Part shown: in pieces, positions 37,533 through 45,028 of the stretch
Layout of the letters: each line of letters opens with the position of its first letter
Position numbering within the stretch: position 1 is the stretch's first letter
Assembly (NCBI RefSeq): GCF_001306135.1
Contig: NZ_LGKP01000012.1
Span: forward strand, 186,001-250,000
Source of the DNA: Herpetosiphon geysericola
Lineage (GTDB): Bacteria; Chloroflexota; Chloroflexia; Chloroflexales; Herpetosiphonaceae
DNA length: 64,000 nt
Direction of reading: 5' to 3'
The notes under the pieces: generated by a model
What the model was told of the DNA's origin: nothing
Database searches by the model: none
The model's input: only the letters and a program-made list of their open reading frames with translations
Made by a program: the position numbers and the translations under genes

Positions 37533-37900
37533 GGGATCGGTTGTTGGGGGTCGGAGATGGGGGATTTTGAAGCAGAGGGGTCAGGATTCAGGGGCTAGGC
37601 ATTAAAACTATACTTTAATCCTAGCCCCTCATCCTTCGTGCTCTTCGTGTCCTTCGTGGATCAGTTGATTAACGCAGAGGCGCAGAGAACGTATAGCTGA
37701 GGGCTATGGGCTTTTGGATGATAATCCAATAAATCTATGGCTAAAATAATGTTTATTCGTGTAATTCGTGTAATTCGTGGCTAAAATAATCTTCATTCAT
37801 GTGCTTCGTGCTCTTCGTGTCCTTCGTGGTTCCCTAAACCCTAATCCCTCATACCTTCGTGCTCTTCGTGTCCTTCGTGGATCATAACTGGCCCCTGACC
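37533..37900. repeat. Family A intergenic repeat mosaic, locus 4, running into a coding end
   Basis: Words: TTGGGGATCGGTTGTTGGGG right after asnS, AGGATTCAGGGGCTAGGC, TCGTGCTCTTCGTGTCCTTC (three times), TTAACGCAGAGGCGCAGAG, and AATTCGTGTAATTCGTGG tandem. The final part (37841-37900) is translated on the minus strand as the C terminus of the ADP-ribosylglycohydrolase. Otherwise no gene in this 314-base spacer. Confidence 0.88.
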
Positions 37901-38836
37901 CCTTGCCAAGAGATACAATTTAACCGCAAATGTAGCAATTGTTTGTTTAAGCGCAAGTTGCTTGGCCCAGGGCGAGTGCAACACAACCTCACCATAGTAG
38001 GCGCCTGCTAGCTGGCCATAAATTGCTCCGGTTGTATCAGCATCGTTGCCCAAATTAACTGCCAATAAACAGCCTTGCTCAAATGAAGTGCTGTGATAAA
38101 ACGCCCATAATGCTGCTTCAAGCGTGCGTGGCACGTAGCCCAAGGCCTCGATTGCTGGTGGTTGGCGCTCACGGAATGAACCAGCAGCGAATTCGGCAAT
38201 CTCAGGGCTAAGCGCATGCTGCTGCCAATAATTGGGCAATGGATGATAGTTGGCTGCTAAAAGCTGCGTTTTCGGCACGCCTTGTAATGCGCCAATAATC
38301 AAGCCAGTGAAATAGCGACAGGCATCGATCGCAATTTGATTGCCATGGGTGGTGCGTGAGCTAGCCGCTGCGTAGCTATCAGCCAATTGGGGATTATTGA
38401 CATAAGCAAGCGCAATTGGTGCAATCCGCATCAACGAGCCATTGCCCGCCGACCAACGATCTTGGTCACCAGCATAGGCATCACCCGTTTGAATAAAATA
38501 GTTAATCGCCTCGCGAATGGTGCGCCCGCTATCGATATAGCCGCCAGTGCTGCTTAAATGGCCTGCTTTGAGCCAACGCCGATAGCGCTGCATTTGATCC
38601 ACTGGATCAAAGCCTTTGGATTCGATTAAACTTTCAGCAAGGCAGAGTAGCATGGCGGTGTCGTCTGTCCATTGGCCAGGAGCCAAATTGAATACACCAC
38701 CACCAAACATGTCGCTGATTGGTGCGAAGCTGCCTGGGCGCTGAAATTCTAAAGTTGCGCCGAGGGCATCGCCAATTGCTGCACCAACCAAGCATGCCGC
38801 ATAGAGTTGCCACGGAATTGTTGCTTGTTGCATCAT
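37841..38836 (-). CDS. ADP-ribosylglycohydrolase family protein with repeat-derived C-terminal tail
   Basis: 331 residues from ATG 38836 (GGA six bases before; an in-frame GTG at 38851 is the alternative). Typical ARH/DraG signatures: VGAAIGDALGATLEF, APGQWTDDTAML (first metal acidic set), GYIDSGRTIREAI, SAGNGSLMRIAPIAL and NLGNDADTTGAIYGQLAGAYYG (second metal set). Hydrolyses ADP-ribose from proteins or small molecules with two Mg ions. The last 19 or so residues, GQGPVMIHEGHEEHEGMRD, are encoded entirely by family A repeat DNA, including the stop codon, so they are almost surely a late addition. Confidence 0.9.
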   Translation of the reverse strand: MMQQATIPWQLYAACLVGAAIGDALGATLEFQRPGSFAPISDMFGGGVFNLAPGQWTDDTAMLLCLAESLIESKGFDPVDQMQRYRRWLKAGHLSSTGGYIDSGRTIREAINYFIQTGDAYAGDQDRWSAGNGSLMRIAPIALAYVNNPQLADSYAAASSRTTHGNQIAIDACRYFTGLIIGALQGVPKTQLLAANYHPLPNYWQQHALSPEIAEFAAGSFRERQPPAIEALGYVPRTLEAALWAFYHSTSFEQGCLLAVNLGNDADTTGAIYGQLAGAYYGEVVLHSPWAKQLALKQTIATFAVKLYLLARGQGPVMIHEGHEEHEGMRD

Positions 38837-38867
38837 AATTCCAATTATCACAAGGATTAAGTTTTAA

Positions 38868-39054
38868 CGCAGAGGCGCAGAGAATGAAGGATGAAATCAA
38901 AAGTCAAAAGCCGATAGCCTTACTTCGTGCTCTTCGTGCTCTTCGTGGTTTCAAGCCTTCGTGTGAAATTTAGTTCTCTGCGCCTCTGCGTTAAATTCCC
39001 CTAGGCTCTCTGTTCTATGTTCTTTGCTCTCTGTTCTTTGCTCTCTGTTCTATG
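38868..39054. repeat. Family A intergenic repeat mosaic, locus 5
   Basis: TTTTAACGCAGAGGCGCAGA, AAAAGTCAAAAGCCGATAGC, TTCGTGCTCTTCGTGCTCTT, TCTCTGCGCCTCTGCGTTAA and tandem TCTGTTCTTTGCTCTCTGTT words. The right edge overlaps the stop codon of the next gene: its TAG is the reverse complement of the CTA in the repeat word TGTTCTATG. Confidence 0.85.
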
Positions 39055-39784
39055 CCCCAAACAAATAGCTCAAGAAACGTTCGCCAACTTTTTGTTCAAC
39101 TGCTTCAGTATTATTGGCTTCTTCGCGAGCGAATTTGACTGCTTGTTGTAATTTGCTAATTCGTTCGAGCAATTCGTTAACGCGGCGAGCTGGTAATGCA
39201 CCTGAGAATTTAATCGTGCGCCAATAGCCAACAATCACATCTTCATAATACACTTCAACTTGAGCTGGGTGCTTTTCGGTTGCTTCAGCCTTAACATGGT
39301 TACGGGGGATTTTCTTGGTGCGCACGGTTTGTACTGGCTCGGTTGCCCATGTATCGGTTGATTGATCAAGATTCCAGCTTTCGGCTGCATCAAGGGTTGG
39401 TAATTTACGCACAAAGGTTTGCAAATCAACTAATTGTTTTTCTAAAAAGAGCAAATAAGCAACTGGTACATCGCTGAGCAAGGTTTGGCCATCAACCACA
39501 ACATCGGCTTTGGCAAGGCAATTGGTCCAATCTTTGGTTGCAGTAACATCAAATAAACGCGTTAAAATTGTGCTCGTTTGGCGAATAATTTCTTCAGCCC
39601 GCATTTGAACTTTGGTCGATTCTGGCGGTAATTGTTCACCTTCTTCATCTTTTGGTCGATAGGTGCGGCTAATCCCTGCCAAGAGCGCTTGTTTTTGCAA
39701 TGCTTGATGAGCTTCGGTCAGCTCGGAAAATGAACGGCTTTTGACCCCTTTTTCGACCGCGATGATTTGATTTAATTTAGCCAT
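39050..39784 (-). CDS. Conserved protein of unknown function
   Basis: 244 residues from ATG 39784, eight bases after AAGGA. Begins MAKLNQIIAVEKGVKSRSFS and is soluble, with DVPVAYLLFLEKQLVDLQTF near the middle and a helical C-terminal third (RRVNELLERISKLQQAVKFA). I recall similar proteins in Actinobacteria and Chloroflexota with no assigned role (possibly the DUF7873 group), but cannot verify it. Monocistronic; the stop codon lies within repeat DNA. Confidence 0.75.
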   Translation of the reverse strand: MAKLNQIIAVEKGVKSRSFSELTEAHQALQKQALLAGISRTYRPKDEEGEQLPPESTKVQMRAEEIIRQTSTILTRLFDVTATKDWTNCLAKADVVVDGQTLLSDVPVAYLLFLEKQLVDLQTFVRKLPTLDAAESWNLDQSTDTWATEPVQTVRTKKIPRNHVKAEATEKHPAQVEVYYEDVIVGYWRTIKFSGALPARRVNELLERISKLQQAVKFAREEANNTEAVEQKVGERFLSYLFGA

Positions 39785-39993
39785 TCTGCAATCCTTCAAC
39801 TATTGATGAATTTGAATCTGCTGGCAGTATAGCCGATGTGCCTGCGCTTGAGCCATAGCCCTCAGACCGATTGGAATCCGTCGTTGGGCTTAATCCCAAT
39901 AGATTGTTGGCGAGTTCTTCATAATCTTTGAACAATTATTTTCTAAACTAGCTTCAGCGATTTGAACAACCTTAACCATCAAAGGACGAGCGT

Positions 39994-40524
39994 ATGCAGA
40001 CGGCAACTAAGGCCAAAACTGGCAATCGAAGTAAAACAAACTATCTCGTCGATCTCGTGATCGGAATGAGCTTTTTACTCGCAACCGCACCCAACGCCAC
40101 TGGCGAGCCAATTCATGAATGGCTCAGCATGGGTTTGTTAGTAATGGTGGTGGTGCACTTGCTCTTGCACTGGCAATGGATTGTGGCGATCACGAAGAAG
40201 CTTTTTGGCAACGTGGCATGGCAACAACGAATTAATTACATGTTAAATATTGGCCTGTTTATTGATCTGACGATCATCATGTTTACTGGCGTGATGATCT
40301 CCAAAACGGTTGTGCCCTTGTTGGGCCTGGAATTACCCATCAATATGACGTGGCGCAGCCTGCACGGGCTTGCTTCCAATGTAGGCGTAGTGCTGATAGG
40401 CTTGCATTTGGCGTTGCATTGGGATTGGATTGTGCGCAGCTCAAAGCGCTATCTGCTTCAGCCAATTGCCAAACGTCTGCACAAGCCAGCCACTCAATTA
40501 GCTACCAAGGAGCAATCATCATGA
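39994..40524 (+). CDS. DUF4405 membrane protein, cytochrome-b-like helix bundle
   Basis: 176 residues, four membrane helices. His residues sit in EPIHEWLSMG, VVVHLLLHWQWIV, WRSLHGLASNVG and GLHLALHWDWIV; the paired HxxLHWxWI motifs resemble haem-ligating helices of b-type cytochromes, and DUF4405 proteins are suspected haem proteins. First gene of a four-gene set with a small membrane protein, a response regulator and a kinase; AAAGGACGAG precedes the ATG. Confidence 0.82.
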   Translation: MQTATKAKTGNRSKTNYLVDLVIGMSFLLATAPNATGEPIHEWLSMGLLVMVVVHLLLHWQWIVAITKKLFGNVAWQQRINYMLNIGLFIDLTIIMFTGVMISKTVVPLLGLELPINMTWRSLHGLASNVGVVLIGLHLALHWDWIVRSSKRYLLQPIAKRLHKPATQLATKEQSS

Positions 40525-40850
40525 AATTATTGGGACGCATCGTTATTATCGCGCTGGCTGCGGCCTTGGTAATTGGCGGTTTGGTGGCCTTGGTGCCAAG
40601 TAGCGCGGCAGCTGGCTTTGCTGCTGGGCGGCCTGAACGCCAATTGACGCTTGAGGCTGAACAATCAACAACTGATCAATCGACTAACACAGCCCGACCT
40701 GAATTTGCTGGCCGCGAGCGTGGTGGCGATCATCATGAAGGTGGTTTTGTCCATATCATTCGCAATGCTGCTATCATGGCAATTATTATTGCGTTGGTGG
40801 CGTTTGGTATGCGCCGGTTGCGTCGCCGTCGCGATCTTGTTTGGCTCTAG
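40521..40850 (+). CDS. Small two-helix membrane protein
   Basis: 109 residues from ATG 40521, which overlaps the DUF4405 gene by four bases. N-terminal helix LGRIVIIALAAALVIGGLVALV (signal anchor), an acidic and Gln/Thr-rich external linker with ERGGDHHEGGFVH, then helix NAAIMAIIIALVAFGMRRLRRRR. Not recognised. Its place between a probable haem protein and a two-component pair suggests it acts with them; the DHHEGGFVH stretch could bind metal. Confidence 0.7.
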   Translation: MKLLGRIVIIALAAALVIGGLVALVPSSAAAGFAAGRPERQLTLEAEQSTTDQSTNTARPEFAGRERGGDHHEGGFVHIIRNAAIMAIIIALVAFGMRRLRRRRDLVWL

Positions 40851-40890
40851 CTGCTTGTTTGCACCCGTTGCGGGAGATTGGAAACGCCCA

Positions 40891-41589
40891 ATGGCTCAAA
40901 CAATTTTAGTCATCGATGATGAAGCAAAGCTGCGTGAATTACTCCGCAGTTATTTGCAAAATGAAGGCTTTAACGTTTTTGAGGCCAAAAACGGTCGTGA
41001 AGGATTATATGTGGCGCGTGAGGTTAAGCCCGATTTAATTTTGCTTGATATTATGATGCCCGAGCTTGGCGGGCTTGATTTTATGCGTGCTTGGAATAAA
41101 GAAGCAGAAACGCCAATTATTTTATTAACTGCCAAAATTGAAGACCACGATAAAATTATTGGTTTGGAACTGGGTGCTGATGATTATATTACCAAGCCAT
41201 TTAATGCTCGCGAAGTTATGGCACGGGTGCGAGCGGTTTTGCGCCGAAGCTATAAAGCGCCAACCCAAGCCGATATGCTGCGCATCGGCGAGATTGTGCT
41301 CGAGCGCTCTGCTTGTACTTTGCTGGTTGGCGAGCAAATAGTCGACCTTACGCCCTCGGAATTTGAAATTTTGGCGACATTAATGGCCTCGCCTGGCCAT
41401 GTATTTTCACGCTTAGATTTGCTTGATCGCACGTCGGGGCAGGCGTATGAGGGCTACGAACGCACAATTGATGTGCATATTCGCAATTTGCGCAGCAAAA
41501 TCGAGCCCGACCCGAAAAACCCGCGCTATATCGAAACTGTCTATGGGGTTGGCTATCGCTTTGCCCGCCCGAAACGGCCTGAAGCATGA
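40891..41589 (+). CDS. OmpR/PhoB-family response regulator
   Basis: 232 residues from ATG 40891. Receiver: ILVIDDEAKLRELLRSYL, phospho-acceptor in LILLDIMMPELGGLDF (D53), LTAKIED, YITKPFNAREV. C-terminal winged helix: LTPSEFEILATLMASPGHVF, YERTIDVHIRNLRSKIEPDP, YIETVYGVGYRFA. Binds promoter DNA as a dimer when phosphorylated. Overlaps the kinase gene by four bases. Probably controls the DUF4405 set it belongs to. Confidence 0.94.
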   Translation: MAQTILVIDDEAKLRELLRSYLQNEGFNVFEAKNGREGLYVAREVKPDLILLDIMMPELGGLDFMRAWNKEAETPIILLTAKIEDHDKIIGLELGADDYITKPFNAREVMARVRAVLRRSYKAPTQADMLRIGEIVLERSACTLLVGEQIVDLTPSEFEILATLMASPGHVFSRLDLLDRTSGQAYEGYERTIDVHIRNLRSKIEPDPKNPRYIETVYGVGYRFARPKRPEA

Positions 41590-42962
41590 TACTCCGTTCA
41601 TTGACTTGGAAATTAACCATTGCCTTCTTGGGCGTTGGCTTGATTGGGGCCTTGGTCGTGGCCTTGTTGGCCCGCCAAAGTGCGCGCAACGAATTTGATC
41701 GTTTCATCTCTGAGCGCGATCAAACGGCCTTGATCACTGCCGTGACCAATTATTATGTGAGCCATGCCAGCTGGGATGGCCTAGAAAGCGAGATCAATCA
41801 AGCGCCCGATTTGGCCTTTTATCGGCGTAGCGCAACCCTGTTTGACCGTGATGGCAAGGTGGTTTTGGCTAATGGCCCGTATCTTCCAGGCGTGACGGTT
41901 GATCAAGCTATCTTGGATGCGACCCAACCGTTGACTGTTGCCAATCAAACTGTGGGCTATATTGCGTTTGGGATTATTCAAGGCGTGCAACCACCTGCCT
42001 TCAGCCCCGAAATGCTGACCAAAACTGGGCCATCGCCGGGCCAGCTTGCCTTTGATCAACGGATTACGTGGGCGATTACGATCAGTGCGATTTTTGCTAC
42101 CAGCGTTGCCTTGTTGGTTGGAACGTTTTTGGCGCGGCGGCTAACCCGCTCGTTGCGCGAGTTGACGGTGGCAACCCAAGCCATGGCTGCTGGCCATTTG
42201 GAGCAACAGGTGGCGGTGCGTTCAAATGATGAAATTGGCGATTTGGCCCGTTCGTTTAATCATATGAGTGCCGATTTGAGCAAAGCTACCCATTTGCGTA
42301 AGCAGATGACTGCCGATCTTGCTCACGATTTGCGCACGCCGCTGAGCATTTTGCGCGGCTATGCAGAAGGCTTGCGCGATGGCGTTTTGCAGCCCTCAGA
42401 GATGATCTACACTGTAATTTTTGATGAAGTGACCCATCTTCAGCGCTTGGTTGACGATTTGCGGATACTTTCGTTGGCCGATGCTGGCGAACTCTCGCTC
42501 AATCGACGTTTGGTTGATCCAGCGGCATTGATGGAGCGCACAGTCTTGGGCGCGTTTGTCCAAGCTGAGCGCCAACAACTTGAGCTTAAGCTTGAAACTG
42601 AGGAAGGCCTGCCCTCGGTGGCGGTTGATACTGATCGCATGGCCCAGGTCTTGAATAATTTGGTTAATAATGCCTTGCGCCATACCAAAGCGGGCAGCAT
42701 TAGCCTGATTGCCAAGCGCCAAGCGCAACAGGTGCAACTGATTATTCGCGATACTGGCAGCGGCATTGCTGCTGCTGATGTACCGCATATTTTTGCCCGC
42801 TTCTACCGTGGCGATAGCTCGCGCCAACGTGAAGATCAAGCCTCGACTGGCTTGGGTTTGGCAATTGTCAAAGCGATTGTTGAAGCCCATGATGGTCAAA
42901 TCGAGGTTGAATCGACCGTAGGCGAAGGAACAAGTTTTAGCATTAGCTTACCAATTGCTTGA
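41586..42962 (+). CDS. Sensor histidine kinase, BaeS/PhoR-like
   Basis: 458 residues. Helix 8-27, an extracellular sensor domain about 30-155, helix about 160-182, HAMP 183-237 (RRLTRSLRELTVATQAMAAG, DEIGDLARSFNHM), HisKA LTADLAHDLRTPLSILRGYA (H247), then NNLVNNALRHTKAG, DTGSGIAAADVPHIFARFYR and TGLGLAIVKAIVEAHDG. Partner of the OmpR-type regulator by overlap. No cytoplasmic PAS or GAF. The signal is unknown, perhaps redox or the state of the upstream membrane proteins. Confidence 0.94.
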   Translation: MILRSLTWKLTIAFLGVGLIGALVVALLARQSARNEFDRFISERDQTALITAVTNYYVSHASWDGLESEINQAPDLAFYRRSATLFDRDGKVVLANGPYLPGVTVDQAILDATQPLTVANQTVGYIAFGIIQGVQPPAFSPEMLTKTGPSPGQLAFDQRITWAITISAIFATSVALLVGTFLARRLTRSLRELTVATQAMAAGHLEQQVAVRSNDEIGDLARSFNHMSADLSKATHLRKQMTADLAHDLRTPLSILRGYAEGLRDGVLQPSEMIYTVIFDEVTHLQRLVDDLRILSLADAGELSLNRRLVDPAALMERTVLGAFVQAERQQLELKLETEEGLPSVAVDTDRMAQVLNNLVNNALRHTKAGSISLIAKRQAQQVQLIIRDTGSGIAAADVPHIFARFYRGDSSRQREDQASTGLGLAIVKAIVEAHDGQIEVESTVGEGTSFSISLPIA

Positions 42963-42981
42963 CAACACGTGTATACTGTTT

Positions 42982-42995
42982 AGAACATATGTTCT
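42982..42995. promoter_or_regulatory. LexA-like palindrome before the VOC gene
   Basis: AGAACATATGTTCT is a perfect 14-base palindrome, 21 bases before the ATG at 43016. Its core GAAC-ATAT-GTTC equals the SOS box form known for Bacillota-type LexA. A TATACT at 42972-42977 just upstream is a plausible -10, which would put the palindrome over the transcript start. Confidence 0.6.
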
Positions 42996-43015
42996 TATAG
43001 TAAAGGGTGAGTACT

Positions 43016-43399
43016 ATGCAAATCAAGATGACTAGCGTATTTGTCGATGACCAAGCCAAGGCCTTGAAGTTTTACACCGAAAATCTAGAATTTATCAAAA
43101 AGTATGAAGTGCCCGTTGGCGAATTTTTATGGCTAACCGTCGTTTCGCCCGAAGCGCCCGATGAAATTGAACTTGTGCTCGAACCAAATAATCATCCGGC
43201 AGCTAAAGCCTACCAAGCGGCGCTTAAAACCGATGGCATCCCTTGTTTGAGCTTAGCAGTTAAAGATATTGATGCAGAATATAAGCGCATGCAGGGCTTG
43301 GGCGTTGAATTTCGTAGCCCACCCACCGACATGGGGCCAACCCGCGCTGCGATCTTCGATGACACTTGTGGCAATTGGATTCAAATGTATCAAAGCTAA
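43016..43399 (+). CDS. VOC superfamily (glyoxalase/bleomycin-resistance-like) protein
   Basis: 127 residues from ATG 43016; a GTG at 43007 is too close to AAAGGG to use it. VOC motifs: MTSVFVDDQAKALKFYTENL, FLWLTVVSPEAPDEIELVLE, CLSLAVKDIDAEYKRMQGLG, GPTRAAIFDDTCGNWIQMYQ. One VOC unit with two beta-alpha-beta-beta-beta halves; works as a dimer, either as a metal enzyme or a ligand-sequestering resistance protein. The LexA-like palindrome suggests damage-linked control. Repeat DNA starts one base after the stop. Confidence 0.88.
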   Translation: MQIKMTSVFVDDQAKALKFYTENLEFIKKYEVPVGEFLWLTVVSPEAPDEIELVLEPNNHPAAKAYQAALKTDGIPCLSLAVKDIDAEYKRMQGLGVEFRSPPTDMGPTRAAIFDDTCGNWIQMYQS

Positions 43400-43597
43400 T
43401 GGGGATCGGCTGTTGGGGGCTGGGGATTGGAGCCGCGAAGAACACGAAGCATGTGCATTATGGGGAATCGAACAATCTTCATAATCCACAATGCGAATTT
43501 TCGGTTATTGGGATTGGGGATTGGAACCGCGAAGAACACGAAGGCCACGAAGAATATGCATGCTGGGGAAATCGAACGATCTTCATAATCCACCAAA
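43400..43597. repeat. Family A repeat mosaic, locus 6, with a local duplication
   Basis: TGGGGATCGGCTGTTGGGGG starts directly after the VOC stop; GAACCGCGAAGAACACGAAG and AAGGCCACGAAGAATATGC follow. A longer unit, GCATG-TGGGGAATCGAA...CTTCATAATCCAC, occurs at about 43450-43489 and again at about 43558-43594, a recent local duplication of roughly 40 bases. Confidence 0.8.
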
Positions 43598-43605
43598 TAT
43601 ATTTT

Positions 43606-43666
43606 AGGGGGTGCAGGGGGATGAAAACCCCCTGCGTTTCCCTCCGGCGGAGGGACGGAAGGGTGG
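43606..43666 (+). repeat. Family B double-hairpin repeat, copy 1
   Basis: GGGGGTGCAGGGGGATGAAA then ACCCCCTGCGTTTCCCTCC, GGCGGAGGGACGGAAGGGTG. Hairpin 1 pairs GCAGGGGG with CCCCCTGC; hairpin 2 pairs CCCTCC with GGAGGG around GGC. Two other copies lie at 58934 and 62859. Confidence 0.88.
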
Positions 43667-43690
43667 CGAACGATAGAAGTGAGCATTACC

Positions 43691-44143
43691 ATGCTTGAAT
43701 ATTGCCAAGGAAATTTATTAGCAGCTAAAACTGCGGCCTTAGTAAACCCAGTTAATTGTGTTGGATTAATGGGCAAGGGCTTGGCGCTCCAATTTCGCCA
43801 AGCCTTTCCTGCCAATTATCAAGCCTATGTCAACGCTTGTCGGGCTGGAGTGGTGAAGCTTGGCTCGATGTTTGTGTTTATTGAGTCAAGCGCTGAGCAG
43901 CCAATTACAATTATCAATTTCCCTACAAAGCAACATTGGAAGCAGCAATCGCGCTTGGCCGATATTGCGAGCGGCTTAGATGCCTTAATCACTGTAGTGG
44001 CAGCGTATTCGCTTGATTCGCTGGCGGTGCCTGCTTTGGGCTGTGGCTATGGCGGCTTAGCTTGGGCCGACGTTGAGCCACTAATCATCAAGGCCTTTGA
44101 GCGCGTGCCAAATGTGCATGTTCAATTGTACCCACCGCAATAA
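43691..44143 (+). CDS. Macrodomain protein (DarG/ALC1-like)
   Basis: 150 residues from ATG 43691 (a GTG at 43679 is also in frame). Consists of one macrodomain: YCQGNLLAAKTAALVNPVNC, the ADP-ribose loop GLMGKGLALQFRQAFP, IINFPTKQHW and SLDSLAVPALGCGYGGLAWADV. The VNPVNCVGLMGKGLA pattern is that of TARG1/DarG-like macrodomains, which remove ADP-ribose from DNA or proteins. No DarT toxin lies next to it. An ADP-ribosylglycohydrolase occurs 5 kb away. A terminator follows. Confidence 0.9.
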   Translation: MLEYCQGNLLAAKTAALVNPVNCVGLMGKGLALQFRQAFPANYQAYVNACRAGVVKLGSMFVFIESSAEQPITIINFPTKQHWKQQSRLADIASGLDALITVVAAYSLDSLAVPALGCGYGGLAWADVEPLIIKAFERVPNVHVQLYPPQ

Positions 44144-44173
44144 CCAAAACAAACCACAAACCTTTATTGGAAG

Positions 44174-44196
44174 CACGCCTTGGGCGTGTTTTTTAT
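44174..44196 (+). terminator. Intrinsic terminator after the macrodomain gene
   Basis: CACGCC-TTG-GGCGTG stem followed by TTTTTTATTTTA. Confidence 0.8.
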
Positions 44197-44273
44197 TTTA
44201 ATGGTGATCAGGCAAAATTTAACGATTAATTGCAGCTAATCTACTAACGATGATTAACGAAAGGATTATTAAG

Positions 44274-44600
44274 ATGGCAAAGTCGCTATTGTATAGCCTT
44301 CAATCGTCACATTGTTGTGCTAGCCGCAGCCTCATTGTTGTTAGTCGTGAAGGCGGATTCATCACTCAAAATTGTACAAGCTGTGACAAACCCCGCGCAA
44401 TCAGACCTGAGCATATTCCTAGTGCTCTATATACTCTTTGCTCAATTCCAATGCTTGTTAAGGTCGTTAATAAAAATTATGCCTATACTTGCCAGCGTTG
44501 TACAAATATTCATATGATCTACCAGTTAGTTCCAGCGTGGGAAGAATACTTTAAATATAACGGTTTTGCTATTCCAAATCTTGATAATTATAGCTTTTGA
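44274..44600 (+). CDS. Small zinc-ribbon-like hypothetical protein
   Basis: 108 residues from ATG 44274, eight bases after AAAGGA; an ATG at 44250 lacks a ribosome site. Two CxxC knuckles, NCTSC (C34, C37) and TCQRC (C73, C76), 35 residues apart, suggest a zinc ribbon. The rest is not recognised. Base composition is visibly more AT-rich than the neighbours, as in the next gene, and both share the leader pattern GAAAGGATTRWT before their ATG. Possibly acquired together. Confidence 0.65.
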   Translation: MAKSLLYSLQSSHCCASRSLIVVSREGGFITQNCTSCDKPRAIRPEHIPSALYTLCSIPMLVKVVNKNYAYTCQRCTNIHMIYQLVPAWEEYFKYNGFAIPNLDNYSF

Positions 44601-44632
44601 TAATTGATATAACCATGAAAGGATTGATTGTA

Positions 44633-44968
44633 ATGACTACTCAAGCTCGTCGAAAAGAAACATTTGCTAGTTATTATAAAGATTTTCTGCTGTATTTATG
44701 GAATAATGGTACACCTCGAACGATTATAAAATCACAAATCTATCAATTAGTTGGTGCGAGTGCGTATGGGAACCATAATAAACTGAGTTTAGCTCCTTGG
44801 GCATTAGTCGAAAATTGTAATAGTAATAAAGCTCGTTGTTTAAATCAGCGTGGAATCGAATTTATTCAAGGGCATTTACAAATTCCATTGACAATTGTGC
44901 GCGATGAGGCACAAATCTGGCGAGCTGACATGGGTACACGTTTAATCCATTTTCAGGATGTGGAATAA
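44633..44968 (+). CDS. Small hypothetical protein
   Basis: 111 residues from ATG 44633, nine bases after AAAGGA; in-frame upstream starts at 44597 and 44615 are less likely. Begins MTTQARRKETFASYYKDFLL and is basic, without membrane helices or known motifs. The middle part, TPRTIIKSQIYQLVGASAYG, could be a DNA-binding helix pair, but this is a guess. AT-rich; 32 bases after the zinc-ribbon gene. Confidence 0.6.
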   Translation: MTTQARRKETFASYYKDFLLYLWNNGTPRTIIKSQIYQLVGASAYGNHNKLSLAPWALVENCNSNKARCLNQRGIEFIQGHLQIPLTIVRDEAQIWRADMGTRLIHFQDVE

Positions 44969-45028
44969 GTTTAATGGAGAGAGTGCTGCTTTTGTGCTAT
45001 AAACGTTTGCAAAAGGAGCACTCAATTT

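Noticed and set aside
37600-37900. CRISPR array
   Set aside because: The CACGAAG-type repeats are degenerate, of unequal length and spacing, have no unique spacers of constant size, and no cas gene is nearby.
42959-42977. TTGACA next to TATACT before the VOC gene as a promoter
   Set aside because: The spacer is only 7 bases, so the TTGACA is not a usable -35 for that -10.
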